Below, piece after piece: positions 52,438 to 61,040 of a stretch of DNA of 64,000 nt. The stretch comes from a virus. Each line of letters begins with the position of its first letter. The first letter of the stretch is position 1. The stretch is taken from IMG/VR virus record IMGVR_UViG_3300044730_000222, positions 1 through 64,000 of that record; one strand, given 5' to 3'. The position numbers and the translations under genes were made by a program. The notes beneath the pieces were generated by a model that saw only the letters and a list, made by a program, of their open reading frames with translations, was not told the origin of the DNA and did not search any database.

Positions 52438-52641
52438 TTATATCATTATTCTAACTACGTGTTGACATGGGTCGCCTCCTGCTTCCCATTCTTCTAACTC
52501 TTCTTCACTCATGTATTGATAGCCACCATCATGAGTATTACAAAAAGGTTCTGTTACCCAGCCTCTTTCAATACCGTTTTGTAGCCAAATGCCAAACTCC
52601 TGATCCTCTGGAGTTAGATCTTCTTCATGAGTATTATTCAT
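52438..52641 (-). CDS. Conserved small actinophage protein (67 aa)
   Basis: Acidic protein with G-I-E-R-G-W-V-T-E-P-F-C-N-T-H-D-G and W-E-A-G-G-D-P-C-Q-H-V-V-R. The Cys/His residues might bind a metal. I recall this pattern from several actinophages, without function. It lies directly upstream of the subtilase gene, 8 nt apart. Confidence 0.62.
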   Translation of the reverse strand: MNNTHEEDLTPEDQEFGIWLQNGIERGWVTEPFCNTHDGGYQYMSEEELEEWEAGGDPCQHVVRIMI

Positions 52642-52656
52642 ATATTTAGTATATAC

Positions 52657-53190
52657 CTAAATGCTCAGAATGTCAATAGGGCCTTTGCAAGATGGGGAGT
52701 GATTAATAGCAGCCTGAACTGCTGCTGCTGCTCTTTTTCGTGTATCTTTTGTTTTTTGTGTAGCATAAAGTGAGCCTAATGCAATATCTCCACCAGAACC
52801 CATTGTTAAATAATCTTGTTCGTATTGCGTTAATGACATGTCACCAGAACTATGCTCATAGATTTTGCCACGAACACAAATTATCATACCAAAATCAGCG
52901 GTTGATGTTGTGTCTACCCACCATTCTTCATAAAATTTTCTGAGGGCTTTAAGAAATCTACTATACATAAATTTATCAATACTGCCACGACCTTCAAATT
53001 CTGGCGGTACAAATAAATGTCTTATTCTATCTCCATCCATTGATCCAGCATATCCAAACAGATAGCCTTCTTTTTTCCAAATCTTTGGACTTGATCCAAC
53101 ACTAATAGAGTTGTCATCTGAAATACCACGATCACCAGCCATCCAGATTTTGTTGTCTATTTTATCTCTTACAGCAACTATACAAGTCAT
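52657..53190 (-). CDS. Proteasome-like Ntn hydrolase
   Basis: A 177-aa protein starting M-T-C-I-V-A-V-R-D. Removing Met exposes Thr1, and Asp (in M-A-G-D-R-G, about residue 19) and Lys (P-K-I, about 35) follow at the spacing of the HslV/20S beta-type peptidase active site. F-G-Y-A-G-S and a later G-S-G-G core fit the fold. Phage copies of this family are poorly understood; it may degrade host or phage proteins. It overlaps the upstream gene by 4 nt. Confidence 0.8.
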   Translation of the reverse strand: MTCIVAVRDKIDNKIWMAGDRGISDDNSISVGSSPKIWKKEGYLFGYAGSMDGDRIRHLFVPPEFEGRGSIDKFMYSRFLKALRKFYEEWWVDTTSTADFGMIICVRGKIYEHSSGDMSLTQYEQDYLTMGSGGDIALGSLYATQKTKDTRKRAAAAVQAAINHSPSCKGPIDILSI

Positions 53191-53948
53191 TTATTTTTCC
53201 TAGGCAATTGATGATCTAAAAATTTATTTTTTCTTATATCCATACCTCTGTAATATAGTTTGTCCTGTCCAAGATTATTGTTATTTCTGTTATCCCTATC
53301 TATATTATGTTCATTAATTATGTCTAATTCTTCATTAATTGCTGATTCCTCTAAAATATCATATGCATTTTCTAACTTAAAAGAATCACAAAAGTATCTT
53401 GGTATAGGAAGTATTCCCATTATTGGATAGTTCTTTTTTACAGTAATTGGAGAATTTATAAGATCTATTTTAAAATTTAGTGTAAATGTAAATTTTAAAT
53501 TATCTGTTTCTATAACACCAGTCATTGGGCTTATTCCAGGTAATGGAAAATTTGGTGCTGCAATTGTCATTAAATTAACCCCTGGAGGAGTTTTTAAAAC
53601 TACTGGAAAATGAGCGGTAAAAATTCCATGTCCAAATTCTGACTTTAAATGAACATGGTTCATATCATATGGAGCATCACTATCATTTTCTGCAAATATT
53701 TTAATAGCATCTTCTCCATCGTTACCGTCCCATACAACAGTAAAAGTAAAAGGAACACTAAAGGCAAATCCCTGCATATTACCTATTGATAATGGCAAAC
53801 ATCTATAAAAATTAGCAGTAAACCATTCTCTTTCATGACTTTCATTTAATGGTTTTAAAAAAGTTGAAATATCTCCATCAAATCTATTTAAATTATTGCC
53901 TGGAGTCAAAGGTATAAATGCAACGGTTTTATCTGGAATATTTAACAC
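53187..53948 (-). CDS. DUF6065-like phage protein, copy 4 (divergent)
   Basis: A 253-aa protein. K-T-P-P-G-V-N, a P-x-x-G-x-x-P-x-T-G-V-I-E-T-D-N and K-K-N-Y-P-I-M-G-I-L-P-I-P-R parallel the T-P-P-G-W-S / P-G-V-D-T-D / G-P-L-I-P-F-K-R order of the other copies, with E replacing the D. The tail is Asn/Asp-rich. It lies next to the proteasome-like gene, overlapping by 4 nt. The function is unknown. Confidence 0.62.
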   Translation of the reverse strand: MLNIPDKTVAFIPLTPGNNLNRFDGDISTFLKPLNESHEREWFTANFYRCLPLSIGNMQGFAFSVPFTFTVVWDGNDGEDAIKIFAENDSDAPYDMNHVHLKSEFGHGIFTAHFPVVLKTPPGVNLMTIAAPNFPLPGISPMTGVIETDNLKFTFTLNFKIDLINSPITVKKNYPIMGILPIPRYFCDSFKLENAYDILEESAINEELDIINEHNIDRDNRNNNNLGQDKLYYRGMDIRKNKFLDHQLPRKNK

Positions 53949-54047
53949 AAAAAAGTTTCCAATGTTTTTAAATAAAAAGTCATTCTAACTCCTTAGTTTT
54001 CTTGTCTTTATAGTATATCAGACAGATTTTTGTAAGTCAAATACCGT

Positions 54048-54623
54048 TTATTTTACAGTTTGTCCACAAGTTGGACAAGTCTTTGTTTCACTAACAGGAT
54101 TAGCAGTCTTTGCTTCTCCTGCTCCTTTAAATTTAGGACGACCAAAGCCTACGATAGAAATCATAACCCCAGCCTTATTTTTCTTGTAGGCACGAAGTTG
54201 TTTGCAAACTTCTCCACCATTTCTTTGGCTTCCCTTTTTACTTGAAGATGTATTTCCTTCAATGCACCAAACAGTTCCATCTTCATTATCTTTAATAACA
54301 ATACCAACATGAGAAATACGATCTACGCCATCTCCTGGAAAATCAAAATACGCAATATCTCCTGGTTCTGGATCACATATTTGTGCATCGTACCAACGTC
54401 CTGATTTCTTAAATGCTGCTGCACCTGAAGGAGTGTAAACAGTATTAGGAACTTTTACTCCTGCTTGATCTGCACACCACATTACGAAACTTCCACACCA
54501 AGGTTGAAAGTCTGACTTAGTAAACTTGCCATACTTTGTTTCATTATCTTTTGGACCTTCAATAGTTCCAACTTCTGCTTTAGCAACTTCAATAAGTTTT
54601 GCTGCTGTTCCCATATCTGCCAT
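54048..54623 (-). CDS. CHAP-domain endolysin
   Basis: A 191-aa protein. Cys in P-W-C-G-S-F-V-M-W-C, His in S-H-V-G-I-V-I and acidic E-G-N-T are the CHAP triad order; these amidase/endopeptidases cut peptidoglycan cross-links. The C-terminus carries a short zinc ribbon (C-P-T-C-G) instead of a classical wall-binding domain. It is next to a two-span membrane protein (54626-55036), the probable lysis pair. Confidence 0.85.
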   Translation of the reverse strand: MADMGTAAKLIEVAKAEVGTIEGPKDNETKYGKFTKSDFQPWCGSFVMWCADQAGVKVPNTVYTPSGAAAFKKSGRWYDAQICDPEPGDIAYFDFPGDGVDRISHVGIVIKDNEDGTVWCIEGNTSSSKKGSQRNGGEVCKQLRAYKKNKAGVMISIVGFGRPKFKGAGEAKTANPVSETKTCPTCGQTVK

Positions 54624-54625
54624 GA

Positions 54626-55036
54626 TTAATCCTTATCCCAATCTTCATCTACTGGTAGTTCATCTGGCATCTGATTATTAGGTTTAGTAGATACTACTTC
54701 TTCTACTTCGTCTACCGTTTTTTCAGCAACCTCTGACAAATCAGAAACCTGACTTACACTGTTGTTTTTTTCTTCAATAGCATTAATCATTTCTTGTGCA
54801 CCGCTACGACCAATCAGCAAACCTGCGAGGGTACCAGTAATAAATGTCGCAACACTACCAAGAACATTAAAAAACATCTTATCATTTTCAGATTGTGCTG
54901 TTACTGGTTGTGAAACAAAAACCAAGGCATATAGAATACCCATGGTTGTAAATAATAAAATTGCCCCTAAAATAATCCCTAAAATAAATTTTAATCTTGC
55001 ATCTAAATCAGATGGGGTTAGTCTTGGCTTACTCAT
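54626..55036 (-). CDS. Two-span membrane protein, holin candidate (136 aa)
   Basis: Two hydrophobic segments (about residues 15-42 and 55-75) and an acidic C-terminal tail. It directly follows the endolysin in the operon, 2 nt apart. This is the usual location and topology of a holin or its regulator, but no family is certain. Confidence 0.62.
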   Translation of the reverse strand: MSKPRLTPSDLDARLKFILGIILGAILLFTTMGILYALVFVSQPVTAQSENDKMFFNVLGSVATFITGTLAGLLIGRSGAQEMINAIEEKNNSVSQVSDLSEVAEKTVDEVEEVVSTKPNNQMPDELPVDEDWDKD

Positions 55037-55256
55037 TGTTTGTCTCTTCCTCTATTACGCTCTCATTTGATGTTCCGTTTACAACATCTTCCCCTACCAA
55101 ATCTTCTGGACAAGCACCGTTTACTGTACAAATTGGTGGCTTGCATTCAGGGTTACCCCAATTGGCTGGATCTTGGCAAGGATAGCGGTAGTGACCATCA
55201 TAGCCACATCCCACAAGCAATACTCCAAGAAAAGCAGTTAGGATTATTTTTACCAT
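55029..55256 (-). CDS. Small lipoprotein (75 aa)
   Basis: A signal region ending in L-L-V-G-C marks a lipobox with the lipidated Cys. The mature part (YPCQDPANWGNPECKPPIC...CPEDLVGED) has a conserved Cys pattern known from aquatic phages. I chose the ATG at 55256 because TATAAT (55269-55264) overlaps the alternative ATG. It may be a lysis-associated spanin-like lipoprotein. Confidence 0.67.
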   Translation of the reverse strand: MVKIILTAFLGVLLVGCGYDGHYRYPCQDPANWGNPECKPPICTVNGACPEDLVGEDVVNGTSNESVIEEETNNE

Positions 55257-55273
55257 ACCCACCATTATAGCAG

Positions 55274-55654
55274 TTATTCGTCTTTTTCCTCACGAAGGGG
55301 TATTGTGACAAGCCATAAAATAGTAGCCGCTATTGTGGAAATTCCTACGATTTGTTGGGCGGTACCAGTAAGAGTAAGCCATGCAATAAAGAATCCTAGC
55401 AGTGTCCATACCTGAGCAATGCTTTCTTTTACAGCCTTACCAAACCATACAACAAAGCCCTTAACAAGCCTATAAGCCAATCCTGGAGCCTTTTTGAGTA
55501 GGTCTATAGCCTTTATTAAGGCTGGCTTTGCCTTATTAAGTAAAGGCTTAGCCTTCTCAAGTAAAGGTTTAAGGTTTGGTGTTTTTACCTTAATACCCTT
55601 TATTTTGCCAATAAGGGACTTTGCTTGATTAACTAACTTATCTATCATTGTCAT
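55274..55654 (-). CDS. Membrane protein with amphipathic N-terminal region (126 aa)
   Basis: A long Lys/Leu amphipathic helix (residues about 10-60: KPLLEKAKPLLNKAKPALIK) is followed by two membrane segments (about 67-83 and 88-115) and an acidic tail. GGAGG is 7 nt before the ATG. It could be a holin-like or membrane-organising protein. Confidence 0.57.
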   Translation of the reverse strand: MTMIDKLVNQAKSLIGKIKGIKVKTPNLKPLLEKAKPLLNKAKPALIKAIDLLKKAPGLAYRLVKGFVVWFGKAVKESIAQVWTLLGFFIAWLTLTGTAQQIVGISTIAATILWLVTIPLREEKDE

Positions 55655-55655
55655 A

Positions 55656-57242
55656 TTATAACCTCCTTAGTGACATAACAGAACTAACTATGTTGGATAC
55701 CAGAATTACTGGGATAATAACTTCTTGAGCCTTTTCCCTCTGGTCATCCGTCATATCTTTGCCCCATTCTGAAGGGCTAAATACTTTGTCAAAATCTATA
55801 TCTGTCAGTACTCCCAAAGGATCTGATAAAAATGCCTCTGTTTGAAGTTCAGTAACAGCATCTGCCAGAGTGTATGGCATAGGAGCATTTTCATTGTCTG
55901 CTGACATTTCTGCAAATTGAACCACTGCTGTAGCAACTGAAGGATTGTCTTTCGCCATTTCAGCAATCAATGCAATCTCTTCTGTTTTAACTCCAAGATC
56001 TAAAGCAAAAGATTTTTTATTTTCTGGAGATAATTCAATTAAAAGATTGGATACAGCAGCCATTAATTTAGAATCATTTACACTAATTAATTTATTTAGT
56101 TTATTGAGTTCTTCTTCTGATATACCGTTTTTATTTATATCATCCGTGTTATCATTATCAGATAATGGACCTACAACTTCTTCGTCAACAGGTTGCTCAG
56201 GTTCAGGCTCTTGAATTGAATCTGTACCCTCTGGCTGAGATGAAGGCTCTTCTGAGGGCTCTGGAGTTGGATCAGTCTCTTCGCTCTCCCCATCTGTGGT
56301 ATCAGGGCTTGGAGAAGGAGTGGACTCATCTGGTTCAGTTTGCTCAGGATCATCAGGAAATCTTGGATCCTCTGGAGTAATTACTTCTGGTTCTACTTCA
56401 ACATCTGGATCTGGAAAATCTGGTTCTTCTGTTGGTTCAGGTTCAGGTTCTTCTGTCGGCTCAGTAGTTGGTTCTGGTTCTGGCTCATTAACTTCTTCGC
56501 CATTTATTGCTGCAATAAGATTATTAAGATTGGCAATGTCATTTGCTAGGGTAACTGCTTCAACAATTTCTGCTTGTACTTCTTCTGGAGTCAATGGCTC
56601 TTCTGTGGGTGTTGGCGTAGGCTCTGGAATTGGTTCTGGTGCTAAGGTTGGAGTTGGATCTCCAGCCTGTATTTGCGTAGCACCCCATGCTTCAAGAGAA
56701 ACTATTGAGCCATCATGCAGACGAACCCCAGTTCTAAGATTTTGATACTCAGGTCCTTGATAACTATACGAAACTGCCAAGCCACCAGTATTTGTAATTG
56801 CTACTAATATATTAACTGTGCTTGGCTCTGCTCCGTAATTTCCAAATGGAACCATATTAAGATTTAATTGAAACCCGCCTTCTGAATAATATATATCTAA
56901 ACCAGTTGTATTGCTTACTCCTGGAAACCAGTCCATTGAATATAAAGAGATAGATGGTGTATTTGGATAAGCCCAGTATGTATTATCTGGTTGTCCAAAT
57001 GTAATTATAGAGTTTGTTGTTGCATAAATGTTTTCATACTGTACCCCGTCAAAAGTAACGGTGGTTGCAATTGGTATTTGATAAGATGTGTCGTCACCTG
57101 AGCAAGTATCCATATGATGCACTATAGGTTCAGCATCGCCTTCATATGCTGCTGCTATGGTTTGTGATTGAATATAGTTGACACAAGTTGCGTGTGCATT
57201 TTCTGGAAAACCAAAAAGACTTGCAAATAAAATTCCCACCAC
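55656..57242 (-). CDS. Secreted Pro/Glu-rich surface-type protein
   Basis: A 528-aa frame from a GTG at 57242. Upstream codons in frame encode KKILRIIT just before VVGILFASLFGFPENAHA, a complete signal peptide if translation begins at an ATA codon at 57272, 8 nt from an AGGAG site; the GTG has no ribosome site. Residues about 30-190 look like a beta-rich binding domain, followed by a long P-E-P-T-E-E-P repeat linker and a C-terminal helical domain. It is probably displayed on the cell surface or virion. Confidence 0.62.
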   Translation of the reverse strand: MVGILFASLFGFPENAHATCVNYIQSQTIAAAYEGDAEPIVHHMDTCSGDDTSYQIPIATTVTFDGVQYENIYATTNSIITFGQPDNTYWAYPNTPSISLYSMDWFPGVSNTTGLDIYYSEGGFQLNLNMVPFGNYGAEPSTVNILVAITNTGGLAVSYSYQGPEYQNLRTGVRLHDGSIVSLEAWGATQIQAGDPTPTLAPEPIPEPTPTPTEEPLTPEEVQAEIVEAVTLANDIANLNNLIAAINGEEVNEPEPEPTTEPTEEPEPEPTEEPDFPDPDVEVEPEVITPEDPRFPDDPEQTEPDESTPSPSPDTTDGESEETDPTPEPSEEPSSQPEGTDSIQEPEPEQPVDEEVVGPLSDNDNTDDINKNGISEEELNKLNKLISVNDSKLMAAVSNLLIELSPENKKSFALDLGVKTEEIALIAEMAKDNPSVATAVVQFAEMSADNENAPMPYTLADAVTELQTEAFLSDPLGVLTDIDFDKVFSPSEWGKDMTDDQREKAQEVIIPVILVSNIVSSVMSLRRL

Positions 57243-57287
57243 TGTGATTATGCGTAGGATTTTTTTGTTTATTTAGGGCACTCCTAA

Positions 57288-57321
57288 TTAACTAGTTAGT
57301 TAATCATATTATACCATTATA
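57288..57321 (-). promoter_or_regulatory. Promoter and palindrome upstream of the Pro/Glu-rich gene
   Basis: Two TATAAT boxes on the minus strand (57321-57316 and 57313-57308) precede TTAACTA-AC-TAGTTAA (57303-57288), a 7-bp-arm palindrome at the likely transcript start. AGGAG follows. Confidence 0.5.
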
Positions 57322-57350
57322 AAGAAAAAGGCGCAGATTTCTCTGCGCCC
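57321..57350 (-). terminator. Terminator of the Ala-rich secreted protein gene
   Basis: On the minus strand GGCGCAGA-GAAA-TCTGCGCC is followed by TTTTTCTTT, a textbook intrinsic terminator with a GNRA-type loop. Confidence 0.88.
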
Positions 57351-57368
57351 TAGTCTTTAATTTGTTAA

Positions 57369-58487
57369 TTACTTAACAAGTGTAACCTTTGCTGAAGGGT
57401 TTTTCTTATTCCACTTCTTAGCAAGATCATTGAATGCCTTCTTCATTGCAGCAATTGCAGCATTTGAATCAGCAAGAGCCTTTGCATTCTCAGCCTTAAC
57501 AGCATCTAGTTCTACCTTAGCAGCAGCCTTAGCATCTGAAATAGCCTTATCTGAAGCAACCTTAGCGGTTACAGCATCAGCCTTTAGAGTTACAACTTCT
57601 GCCTTAAGAGCAAGAATTTCTGCATCAGCAGCAGCCTTTGCATCAGCAAGAGCCTTAGCAGCAGCAGCCTTCTCAGCAGCGAGTGCAGCAGCAGATGCTA
57701 CCTTCTCAGCAGCAAGTGCAGCAGCAAGATCAACTGTTGAAACAATTGCAGATGCAGATGTTACTGCAGTAGCAAGTGTTGGAACAGCGGTTGGTGCTGT
57801 AATTGATGCTCCAACAGCAGATGATCCACCAGTTGCTGGAAGTGTGATCTTTGAAGTATAAAGACCAGTTGTAACTGTAGATGTTTCTACAGTACCAGCA
57901 GTTGCATTAATTGCTGTGAATGTTGGAGCAGTTGCTTTTGGATTACCAAAAATATCTGTAACAGTAGCAGAAGCAGTTACGGTTCCACCAATATTTCCTG
58001 AAGCAGGAACAGATAGTGCAACATTAAATGCTGGTCCAGCAATACCCTTTACATAAAGAGTTGTGCTTGCACCAAGAACAGAAACTGTAACAGCAGAAGC
58101 ACTTGTGCTTGTTGTATATAGATATGCAACAGCAGTAGTTGATGCTGGAGTTACTGTTAAAGAAGATACGCCAGAAGCCGAATTAGGCGCTGGAGTAAGA
58201 GTTGTAAGCAACTTAGCGTTGCCAGTTGTAGCAAATGTAACTGGTGTTCCAGATACAACAGTTGCTGTAAGAGTTAGTACCTCAGAAGTTGCGGTAGCGG
58301 TATCGCTAATAACATTATCAAAAGGAACATTTACTGTAAGTGGCGCTGTAGCAGATCCAGTGTCAGCATCAACGGCTTTCGTTGTTACTGCTACTGATAC
58401 TGTGTTGGCACTTGCAGGTGTTGCAACAATTGTGCCCAAAGTCATGGCTGCAACCAGACCAAGAGCAATTTTCTTAAATGAATTCAT
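57369..58487 (-). CDS. Secreted Ala-rich surface-layer-like protein
   Basis: A 372-aa protein with a clear signal peptide ending T-P-A-S-A (M-N-S-F-K-K-I-A-L-G-L-V-A-A-M-T). Residues about 30-245 are Thr/Val/Ala-rich beta repeats; about 250-350 form an Ala/Lys coiled coil (AALAAEKAAAAKALADAK); the end is basic. This resembles surface proteins of AT-rich freshwater actinobacteria. Expression on infected cells could mask receptors or alter adhesion. AAGGAG precedes the ATG. Confidence 0.7.
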   Translation of the reverse strand: MNSFKKIALGLVAAMTLGTIVATPASANTVSVAVTTKAVDADTGSATAPLTVNVPFDNVISDTATATSEVLTLTATVVSGTPVTFATTGNAKLLTTLTPAPNSASGVSSLTVTPASTTAVAYLYTTSTSASAVTVSVLGASTTLYVKGIAGPAFNVALSVPASGNIGGTVTASATVTDIFGNPKATAPTFTAINATAGTVETSTVTTGLYTSKITLPATGGSSAVGASITAPTAVPTLATAVTSASAIVSTVDLAAALAAEKVASAAALAAEKAAAAKALADAKAAADAEILALKAEVVTLKADAVTAKVASDKAISDAKAAAKVELDAVKAENAKALADSNAAIAAMKKAFNDLAKKWNKKNPSAKVTLVK

Positions 58488-58503
58488 TTTTCTCCTTGTT
58501 TAT

Positions 58504-60285
58504 TTAAATTAGTTTATATTCATTTAGAAACTCCTGAATATCTTCAGGAATCTCCTTGTTATCCAATTCTACCATAGCCTTCTGCTTATCCGCAAGTCGG
58601 CTGGCAGAACTCCAAGTATGAACCTCAATTTCTAGATTAGAGTCCTTACTTGTATGGGATATTGCTCCAAATACCGCCCCACAAACGGCATCTGCCAAGT
58701 CCTTAGATTTCTTGCGTGGATGATCAACTCTATTATTTTTCATAATTTTAAGTTCACTCATCTCCTCAAGCAATAAAGGAATCATGGGCATTGCAATTCT
58801 CTCTTCATATATCATCATGGCTAGGTCTTCATAGTGTTTTTTAGCAACAGAAACAGTCTCTGTTTTTATGCCTACCGCTTTTAATTCCTGCTGAATATCA
58901 AAGGACTGCCAGCGGTCAAAGGTGACCATGCCAATGTTAAAACCTTCTCTGCGTAAATTCTGTATCCACTTTTTAACCTCAGATAAATCTACAGGACCCT
59001 CTACCTTTGGTTCCCACCAAGCAACGGCATCTACGATAACAATTGGCGCTACCTGCTCGTAATCTTTAATTACCTGAATGTTTACCCAGCGTTCAACGTG
59101 TGCGATAGCAACAGCACACTTATCATGTCTTTGTGCAAGGTCAGCATGGATATAATATATTTTTTCTGGATCTGGCTTAAAACCAGCATCAAATCTTCTG
59201 TGATTGTCTATAGGATTTCTTAATGTCATACACTTTTCTAGTTTTTCTTTTTGCTTAAAGAATGAATCAGAGGAATATGTGGGGGTACATAAAAATCTCA
59301 TCATTGCATCGCCTATATCAGTTAAAAATGCAATCTTAAAATCATCAATCTTTCTAGTAGGATTTACTTCCCATGTAGGTCTTTTTAATGCAAACATTCT
59401 GGGGTACTTATATGATTTGATATGGTCTTCTTCCCATACTATTTCAAATTCATTATCTGGTCCTTCTGGTAGTTCCTCATTAATAACAAACTTATATCTA
59501 CGTTCTATTACATCTTTTTCCATGATTACTTCTTCATACCGTTTTGAAATAAAGTCTCCGTTGTAGCGAGGGAATGAAAGAAGAACTACTTTGCCAAGAT
59601 CTGGAAAACGAGAGTCTACTGTACCTCTAAATGCTTTATATATATTGTCAGCAGTCTTACCCTGATCATTTCCTGTTCCTACTTCTGTAACGAAGCCAGA
59701 AATTTCATCAAGTACCGCCATAAATAAGTTAAGACCCTCGTGTGATTCACGCTCAGAGTGACCTGAGTAAACGGTAATAGATTTATCAAAACCAATAGAG
59801 TTTACCTTTGGATCATACTTTCCAGCAAACCATGGAGACTTCTCAATCTTAGTTTTAAAACCTTTGAAGAAAACATTTTTAGCCTGCTCAGCGTTAATAG
59901 CAACGTTGATAATATCTATGGCATCACCACTTGGTTTTCCATAATACCTTGCAGGATCTTTAAGGCAAAGAAGTTTATAAACAACATAGGCACAAGCAAC
60001 AGTAGAGACAAAGTCTTTTCCACTACCCTTTCCTAGTTGTAAAATAATCTCATTCTTAGTATATTTAGCAAAATGTTTGTCGCCCTCTTCATGCCCCATC
60101 AACATTTGCAAATCTTCTTTACGATAGATCTGGCTCATTGCTTCAACAATGTCATACTGAATGGCAGACAATGGCGGTTGATTTAGAAAGTCTGGAGACT
60201 CAACAAAGGTCTTTGCATCTACAGGGGTTTCTTCAAATTGATTATCTTGAAGGGCTTCAAAGAAATCATTGAACTTGGTGGACAA
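58504..60285 (-). CDS. terL: Terminase large subunit
   Basis: A 593-aa protein with Walker A L-G-K-G-S-G-K-D (about 85), Walker B L-F-M-A-V-L-D-E-I-S (about 190), nuclease Asp in I-H-A-D-L-A (about 375), T-F-D-R-W-Q-S (about 455) and D-H-P-R-K-K-S-K-D-L-A-D-A (about 535). It is the ATPase-nuclease motor that packages DNA into proheads. It overlaps the small-subunit gene by 20 nt. Confidence 0.95.
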   Translation of the reverse strand: MSTKFNDFFEALQDNQFEETPVDAKTFVESPDFLNQPPLSAIQYDIVEAMSQIYRKEDLQMLMGHEEGDKHFAKYTKNEIILQLGKGSGKDFVSTVACAYVVYKLLCLKDPARYYGKPSGDAIDIINVAINAEQAKNVFFKGFKTKIEKSPWFAGKYDPKVNSIGFDKSITVYSGHSERESHEGLNLFMAVLDEISGFVTEVGTGNDQGKTADNIYKAFRGTVDSRFPDLGKVVLLSFPRYNGDFISKRYEEVIMEKDVIERRYKFVINEELPEGPDNEFEIVWEEDHIKSYKYPRMFALKRPTWEVNPTRKIDDFKIAFLTDIGDAMMRFLCTPTYSSDSFFKQKEKLEKCMTLRNPIDNHRRFDAGFKPDPEKIYYIHADLAQRHDKCAVAIAHVERWVNIQVIKDYEQVAPIVIVDAVAWWEPKVEGPVDLSEVKKWIQNLRREGFNIGMVTFDRWQSFDIQQELKAVGIKTETVSVAKKHYEDLAMMIYEERIAMPMIPLLLEEMSELKIMKNNRVDHPRKKSKDLADAVCGAVFGAISHTSKDSNLEIEVHTWSSASRLADKQKAMVELDNKEIPEDIQEFLNEYKLI

Positions 60286-60805
60286 CTGTAATCACTTCCC
60301 CATTTTTGGCAATTGCAGATAATCTTTGCATGATTAGGTCACGAACCTCTGGATGCTCAGAAGCGATATCACGAAGAATGCCAACAAGAACTTCTTGTCT
60401 CTTCTCAATTTCAACTATCTCTTCTGCTAATTCTTTATTTTCTAGCAAACCAGCCTTTTGTAGCATATCAATTCTTCTTGCCTCAATATCCATTACAAGT
60501 TTAATTGCACTAGTTTTAGCAGTCAGGTTTGCTGTAGTAGTTGCATCATCAATAACTTCATAGGCTTGCTGTATTAATCTTGTGTAATGTGCATCTGCTG
60601 CCACTAAAGCATCTTTTGCACGAGCACGAATAGCATCGTTTGCAGATGCCATGGTTTTCCATTCATTTAAATGTGCTACCACACGAGTTCTTGGAATAGC
60701 AAGATCTTTAGATATCTTAGTCGGATCATGACCTTTTAGATATTCTTCAACAACCTTATTTACTTCATCAAGATGTTTAACTAATTCAATTTCAGTGTCT
60801 GACAT
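60266..60805 (-). CDS. terS: Terminase small subunit-like DNA-binding protein
   Basis: A 179-aa protein directly upstream of terL. Residues about 27-55 (LKGHDPTKISKDLAIPRTRVVAHLNEW) are a helix-turn-helix; the rest is a long helical region for oligomerisation (TSAIKLVMDIEARRIDMLQKAG). Small terminases recognise the packaging site; assignment is by position and layout. Confidence 0.78.
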   Translation of the reverse strand: MSDTEIELVKHLDEVNKVVEEYLKGHDPTKISKDLAIPRTRVVAHLNEWKTMASANDAIRARAKDALVAADAHYTRLIQQAYEVIDDATTTANLTAKTSAIKLVMDIEARRIDMLQKAGLLENKELAEEIVEIEKRQEVLVGILRDIASEHPEVRDLIMQRLSAIAKNGEVITVVHQVQ

Positions 60806-61040
60806 ATTTTCCCTCTAGTCTATTGATTTCATCCTGAATATAAAATATTGCCTTCTTTAAGTCTTCTATGTGTTTGGCTTCATCCTTTATGCCCGCCCTC
60901 CAAAGATACTTGATGGCGTTGCCAATATTGAAGTTTCTATGTCTTGTAATTTGTATAGCCTCTACACCACTTGGGTCAGACGTGTAATGGACAGGGTGAT
61001 TTACTTGATCAACCGTAATATGAAACTTGTCTTCGCTCAT
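60792..61040 (-). CDS. DUF3310 protein
   Basis: An 82-aa protein with V-N-H-P-V-H-Y, G-V-E-A-I-Q-I, G-N-A-I-K-Y-L-W-R-A-G and D-L-K-K-A-I-F-Y-I, the DUF3310 signature (SaV-like; linked to nucleotide metabolism in some reports). It overlaps terS by 14 nt and the HTH gene by 4 nt. Confidence 0.88.
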   Translation of the reverse strand: MSEDKFHITVDQVNHPVHYTSDPSGVEAIQITRHRNFNIGNAIKYLWRAGIKDEAKHIEDLKKAIFYIQDEINRLEGKYVRH

